Assembly (NCBI RefSeq): GCF_015709525.1
Contig: NZ_JADNRA010000034.1
Span: forward strand, 1-64,000
Length of the DNA stretch: 64,000 nucleotides
DNA from: Methylocystis sp. L43
GTDB lineage: Bacteria; Pseudomonadota; Alphaproteobacteria; Rhizobiales; Beijerinckiaceae
Direction: 5' to 3'
Shown here: piece after piece, positions 61,624 through 64,000 of the stretch
Layout: each line of letters opens with the position of its first letter
Position numbering within the stretch: position 1 is the first letter of the stretch
Position numbers and translations under genes: made by a program
The notes under the pieces: model-generated
Databases searched by the model: none
What the model was told of the DNA's origin: nothing
Seen by the model: the letters and a program-made list of their open reading frames with translations, nothing else

Positions 61624-62244
61624 ATGATTCATCGTAGCCTGCTTCTTGCGCTTTTTTTGCTCGTTTTCGCCGACGCCGCTGCGGCGCAGGCGCCGCCCCA
61701 ACAAAGCCAGCCGGATTGGCCGTGCCGACAGGTGCGCGTGCCCGAGCTCGCGGTCGGGGGCGTCTGGGCCGGTCCGCCGCTCGACGCCGCTATGAAACAT
61801 TGGCGCGATGATGCGGCGATCGCCGATCTCGTCACGCGCCTCGCGCAGCGACGCACGCAGATCGACGAAGCGGAGACGCTTATCGCGCAATTCGCCAAAT
61901 CGGCGGGCGACAAGCGCAAGGAGCGCCTGACGACGCTGTTCGCCGGCGTCTATGAGCGCATGAATGACGAGCGGCGCGAGCTGGTCAACGGCCTCGATCG
62001 TTTTGGCCGGCGCCTAAAAGCCATGGCGGAGACGGCGCGCCAGGAGACGCAGACGCTGCGCGACCTGCAGGATCAAAAGCCGCCGGACCCCGAAGCGATC
62101 AAAAAGGCGAGCGAAGCCGTGCAGTGGCGGCTGCGGCTCTTCGAGGAGCAGCGGCGAATGGTCGGCTATGTGTGCGAGAGCCCGGCGCTGATCGAGCAGC
62201 GTTTCGGCGCGCTCGCGCGCGCCATCCAGCAGGCGATGGAGTGA
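61624..62244 (+). CDS. Secreted coiled-coil-like protein, unknown function
   Basis: 206 residues. A signal peptide (SLLLALFLLVFADAAAA) is followed by 'QPDWPCRQVRVPELAVGGVWAGPPLDAAMKHWRDDAAIADLVTRLAQRRTQIDEAETLIAQFA', then a long helical region with heptad-like spacing (KRLTTLF..., DRFGRRLKAMAETARQETQTLRDL) and one Cys near the end (YVCESPALIEQRFG). The N-terminal C and the C-terminal C could pair. It resembles small periplasmic proteins found with methylotrophy genes, but I cannot name it. It lies between the HisA-like gene and a palindromic repeat. Confidence 0.7.
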   Translation: MIHRSLLLALFLLVFADAAAAQAPPQQSQPDWPCRQVRVPELAVGGVWAGPPLDAAMKHWRDDAAIADLVTRLAQRRTQIDEAETLIAQFAKSAGDKRKERLTTLFAGVYERMNDERRELVNGLDRFGRRLKAMAETARQETQTLRDLQDQKPPDPEAIKKASEAVQWRLRLFEEQRRMVGYVCESPALIEQRFGALARAIQQAME

Positions 62245-62252
62245 AAGCTCCC

Positions 62253-62329
62253 TCATTGCGAGGAGCGTAGCGACAAAGCAATCCAAAAAATCCGCGCCAA
62301 TCTGGATTGCTTCGCTGCGCTCGCAATGA
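62253..62329. repeat. Palindromic intergenic repeat (TCATTGCGAG...CTCGCAATGA type)
   Basis: Long imperfect inverted repeat. The left half reads TCATTGCGAGGAGCGTAGCG and AAAGCAATCCA; the right half TGGATTGCTTCGCTGCGCTC and GCAATGA. It is like the very common Rhizobiales intergenic repeat family with GCAATCC/GGATTGC (from memory). It stands 9 bases after the stop of the gene on its left and may form a hairpin that ends or stabilises that transcript. Confidence 0.75.
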
Positions 62330-62344
62330 CGGCTGCGAGGCGCC

Positions 62345-62914
62345 CTACTCGCGCGGCTCGGGCTGGCGCTCCTCGAGCGGATGGCCGGCCTGCTCCCAGG
62401 CGTCGGCGCCGGGCGGATACCACAGCACATGCGTATAACCGAGGGTGAGCGCGCGTTTCGCGGCGTTCCAGGACGCCCAGCAATTGGTGCGGCAATAGAA
62501 GACGAGCGGCTTCGATTTGTCGCCGCCGCTTGCGCGCGCCACGCCTTGCTCGAAATAGCGCGCCATCGGCTCGGAGAGTTCGCCAAAGCCGGTGTCGGGA
62601 AGCCAGATGCTGCCGGGAATGTCGAAGCGCTTCGGATCGCGCCAAACCGCATTCTTCGGCAGGCCTTCCGGCTTTGGCGGCCGCGAAAGCGCGTCGATGA
62701 AAACCGCTTTCTTGCCGCTCCACAGGTCAAACGCCTGCGGGGTGTCGAGGACGGTCGCGCCCTTGAGCGTCGCCGGCGTCGGCGCGTGATAATTGTCGAG
62801 GCGGTAGCCTTCCGGCTCCGGCGGCGTTTGGGCGCTAGCCGACGCGGCGCAAAGCGCGACCGCCGCGCAGAGCGCGAGAACGCCGCGAGCCAAATGTTTC
62901 GCCGAACTCATCAT
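62345..62914 (-). CDS. PQQ-dependent-catabolism-associated CxxxCW rhodanese-like protein
   Basis: 189 residues from the ATG at 62914, which overlaps the xoxJ stop (ATGA). A signal peptide ends near ASASA. The protein has a rhodanese-like fold, 'VFIDALSRPPKPEGLPKNAVWRDPKRFDIPGSIWLPDTGFGELSE', and the key motif C141-R-T-N-C145-W146 ('YCRTNCWASWNAAKRALTLGYTHVLWYP'). This motif marks a family found with PQQ alcohol dehydrogenases. It may handle sulfur or redox state in cytochrome or dehydrogenase maturation in the periplasm. It is translationally coupled to xoxJ. Confidence 0.85.
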   Translation of the reverse strand: MMSSAKHLARGVLALCAAVALCAASASAQTPPEPEGYRLDNYHAPTPATLKGATVLDTPQAFDLWSGKKAVFIDALSRPPKPEGLPKNAVWRDPKRFDIPGSIWLPDTGFGELSEPMARYFEQGVARASGGDKSKPLVFYCRTNCWASWNAAKRALTLGYTHVLWYPPGADAWEQAGHPLEERQPEPRE

Positions 62915-63810
62915 GGAACCGTGATCGCATGTCCCGACTCGTCGAGCAACGGGACTCCATAATCGCGAAGAATGCGCTCCAGCTCGATCTTGTTTTGGGC
63001 GATCAGCGTATTGAGTTCGCGCTTCCAGTTCTGATCGGAATGGCGAACCCCGAAACCGATGCGGAAGGCCATGCGGGCGCCAGGCGTCTCCGGCAGCGGC
63101 GTCACATTCAGCTTCTCGCTCGAATGTTTGGCGTAGTAGCCGGCGATCGGCCCCCACAGCAGCGCCACGTCAATCTCGCCCTTTTCGAGATCATGCATCA
63201 TCGCCGCGCCGGAGGATTCGACGCGCGTGTCGACCATCAGCGCATAGGGCTTCACCGACGCCATCAGACCATTCATCGCCAGAACATTGCCGGGCGGCGT
63301 GTTGGCGACAAGGCCGATGCGACGCGGCTTTTCCTTCAAACGGGGATCGTCGAGCGCCTTGACGCCGTCAAGCTCCGAGCCCGCCCGGGTCACGATGGCG
63401 TAGGTCGTCCGGTAATAGGGATTGGTGGTCTGCACGAGGTCATTGCCCTGCGGCATGCCGAGGATGACGTCGCAAAGATGCGCGTTAAGCGTATTGCGCA
63501 CAAAGCCCGTGGCGCCCGGATAATAGGTATAGGCGAGATCCTTGCCGAGCTTCTTCGCCAGGAGTTCGGCGATCCTGTTCTCGAAGCCTTCGCCCTTGTC
63601 GTTGGAAAAGGGAAGATTGTTCGGATCGGCGCACACGCGCAACGTCTTGGGATCGACGAGTTCGATCGAACCCTGATTATCGTCGCCCTTGGCGCCGGCG
63701 TCGGGCCCCATATGCTGCGCCGAGGCGGGGGCCGCCACAAAGAGGATTGCGGCGGCCCAGCCCGTCGAGAGCAGCGCGGAAAAACCGCGCCGATGCGTGA
63801 AGCGGATCAT
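62911..63810 (-). CDS. xoxJ: XoxJ/MxaJ-like periplasmic binding protein
   Basis: 299 residues from the ATG at 63810 (a GTG at 63846 lies inside the xoxG end). A signal peptide (FSALLSTGWAAAILFVAAPASA) is followed by a solute-binding fold: 'LRVCADPNNLPFSNDKGEGFENRIAELLAKKLGKDLAYTYYPGATGFVRNTLNAHLCDVILGMPQGNDLVQTTNPYYRTTYAIV' and 'DVALLWGPIAGYYAKH'. This is the family beside methanol dehydrogenases, thought to help maturation or activation of XoxF rather than transport a solute. The order xoxG - xoxJ - CxxxCW gene supports it. It starts 17 bases after the xoxG stop. Confidence 0.9.
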   Translation of the reverse strand: MIRFTHRRGFSALLSTGWAAAILFVAAPASAQHMGPDAGAKGDDNQGSIELVDPKTLRVCADPNNLPFSNDKGEGFENRIAELLAKKLGKDLAYTYYPGATGFVRNTLNAHLCDVILGMPQGNDLVQTTNPYYRTTYAIVTRAGSELDGVKALDDPRLKEKPRRIGLVANTPPGNVLAMNGLMASVKPYALMVDTRVESSGAAMMHDLEKGEIDVALLWGPIAGYYAKHSSEKLNVTPLPETPGARMAFRIGFGVRHSDQNWKRELNTLIAQNKIELERILRDYGVPLLDESGHAITVP

Positions 63811-63827
63811 GCGATCGTATGACGCTC

Positions 63828-64000
63828 TTACTTCTGATTCATGCACTCGGTCTCGGCCTTGGCGAAGGCCTCCGGGCGGTCTTCCTTCTTCCCCGGACGG
63901 CCGGGCTCGATGGCGCCGGTCGAGAGGGCGCGCAGATAGACGTAGAGATCGTCGATGTAGCAGGAGGCGTTCTTGTTTTCGGCGAAGGCCGGCATAACGC
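63828..64000 (-). CDS. xoxG: XoxG-like cytochrome c (cL type), 3' end only
   Basis: Only the last 57 codons are in the window, ending with stop at 63828-63830. The visible end reads 'VMPAFAENKNASCYIDDLYVYLRALSTGAIEPGRPGKKEDRPEAFAKAETECMNQK'. The VMPAF segment carries the methionine expected near the heme, and a Cys pair is suggested by SCY and ECM. It is the electron acceptor of lanthanide methanol dehydrogenase by context (xoxJ follows). The rest of the gene and presumably xoxF lie beyond the right edge. Confidence 0.75.
   Translation of the reverse strand, partial: VMPAFAENKNASCYIDDLYVYLRALSTGAIEPGRPGKKEDRPEAFAKAETECMNQK

Overview
The window reads as chromosome of a GC-rich alphaproteobacterial methanotroph of the Methylocystis/Methylosinus type. 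The direct evidence is a complete particulate methane monooxygenase subunit gene (pmoC, 53.1-53.8 kb), a tetrahydromethanopterin C1 module (mch, two partner genes, fae and a fae paralogue, 56.5-61.6 kb) and the end of a lanthanide methanol dehydrogenase accessory cluster (xoxG 3' end, xoxJ and a rhodanese-like gene, 62.3-64.0 kb). Typical Rhizobiales gene orders (lspA-M16-M16, cytochrome oxidase subunit IV-pntAA-pntAB-pntB, a TIGR02302-type gene beside a HIG1-like gene) agree. The genus is an inference.

Layout. 0-0.5 kb: 3' part of an IS110-type transposase cut by the window edge. 0.6-2.9 kb: YfhO-type membrane protein. 2.9-7.0 kb: first copper-uptake-like locus (TetR regulator, copper-uptake-associated secreted protein, small Cys-rich secreted protein, TonB-dependent receptor), with the same short palindrome placed twice. 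7.1-11.8 kb: ABC ATPase, fused double permease, AttH/CrtC-like Tat protein, MarR regulator. 11.9-18.3 kb: leftward envelope-glycan genes (two CDP-alcohol phosphatidyltransferase paralogues, one with a ruined active site; Wza-type lipoprotein; HpnA; GT4 glycosyltransferase). 18.5-23.5 kb: enoyl-CoA hydratase, J-protein, ECF sigma/anti-sigma pair, fabI, ParD/RelE-type toxin-antitoxin pair. 23.5-29.7 kb: M3 peptidase, an M16 pair, a secreted protein, lspA. 29.9-32.0 kb: groESL with CIRCE. 32.0-36.9 kb: SDR, DUF892 ferritin-like protein, transhydrogenase operon.

37.0-45.8 kb is the most unusual stretch: a second TonB receptor and two Cys-rich small proteins around a divergent start, then exbB-exbD-tonB, two further secreted proteins built on a TonB-C-like domain but without a membrane anchor, a beta-propeller with a Cys/His cluster, and a CPPC thioredoxin. 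I read it as a metal (probably copper) acquisition system that carries its own energiser. Both receptors begin, after the signal peptide, with nearly the same segment (QQSLPTIDIGG / QQSLPTIDVGG), so they may share a TonB partner.

45.8-52.2 kb is housekeeping and small stress-type genes, dihydroorotase and ygfZ. 52.3-53.8 kb holds an orphan pmoC and a periplasmic single-TM protein that may be PmoD-like, separated by two strong hairpins. 54.1-56.2 kb has a GlxA-type regulator and small genes. The right end is C1 metabolism: mch and fae act on formaldehyde bound to H4MPT, while the xox genes serve methanol oxidation.

No tRNA, rRNA or CRISPR array was recognised. Strand, frame and motif statements come from reading the sequence; family names come from remembered family features, not from searches.
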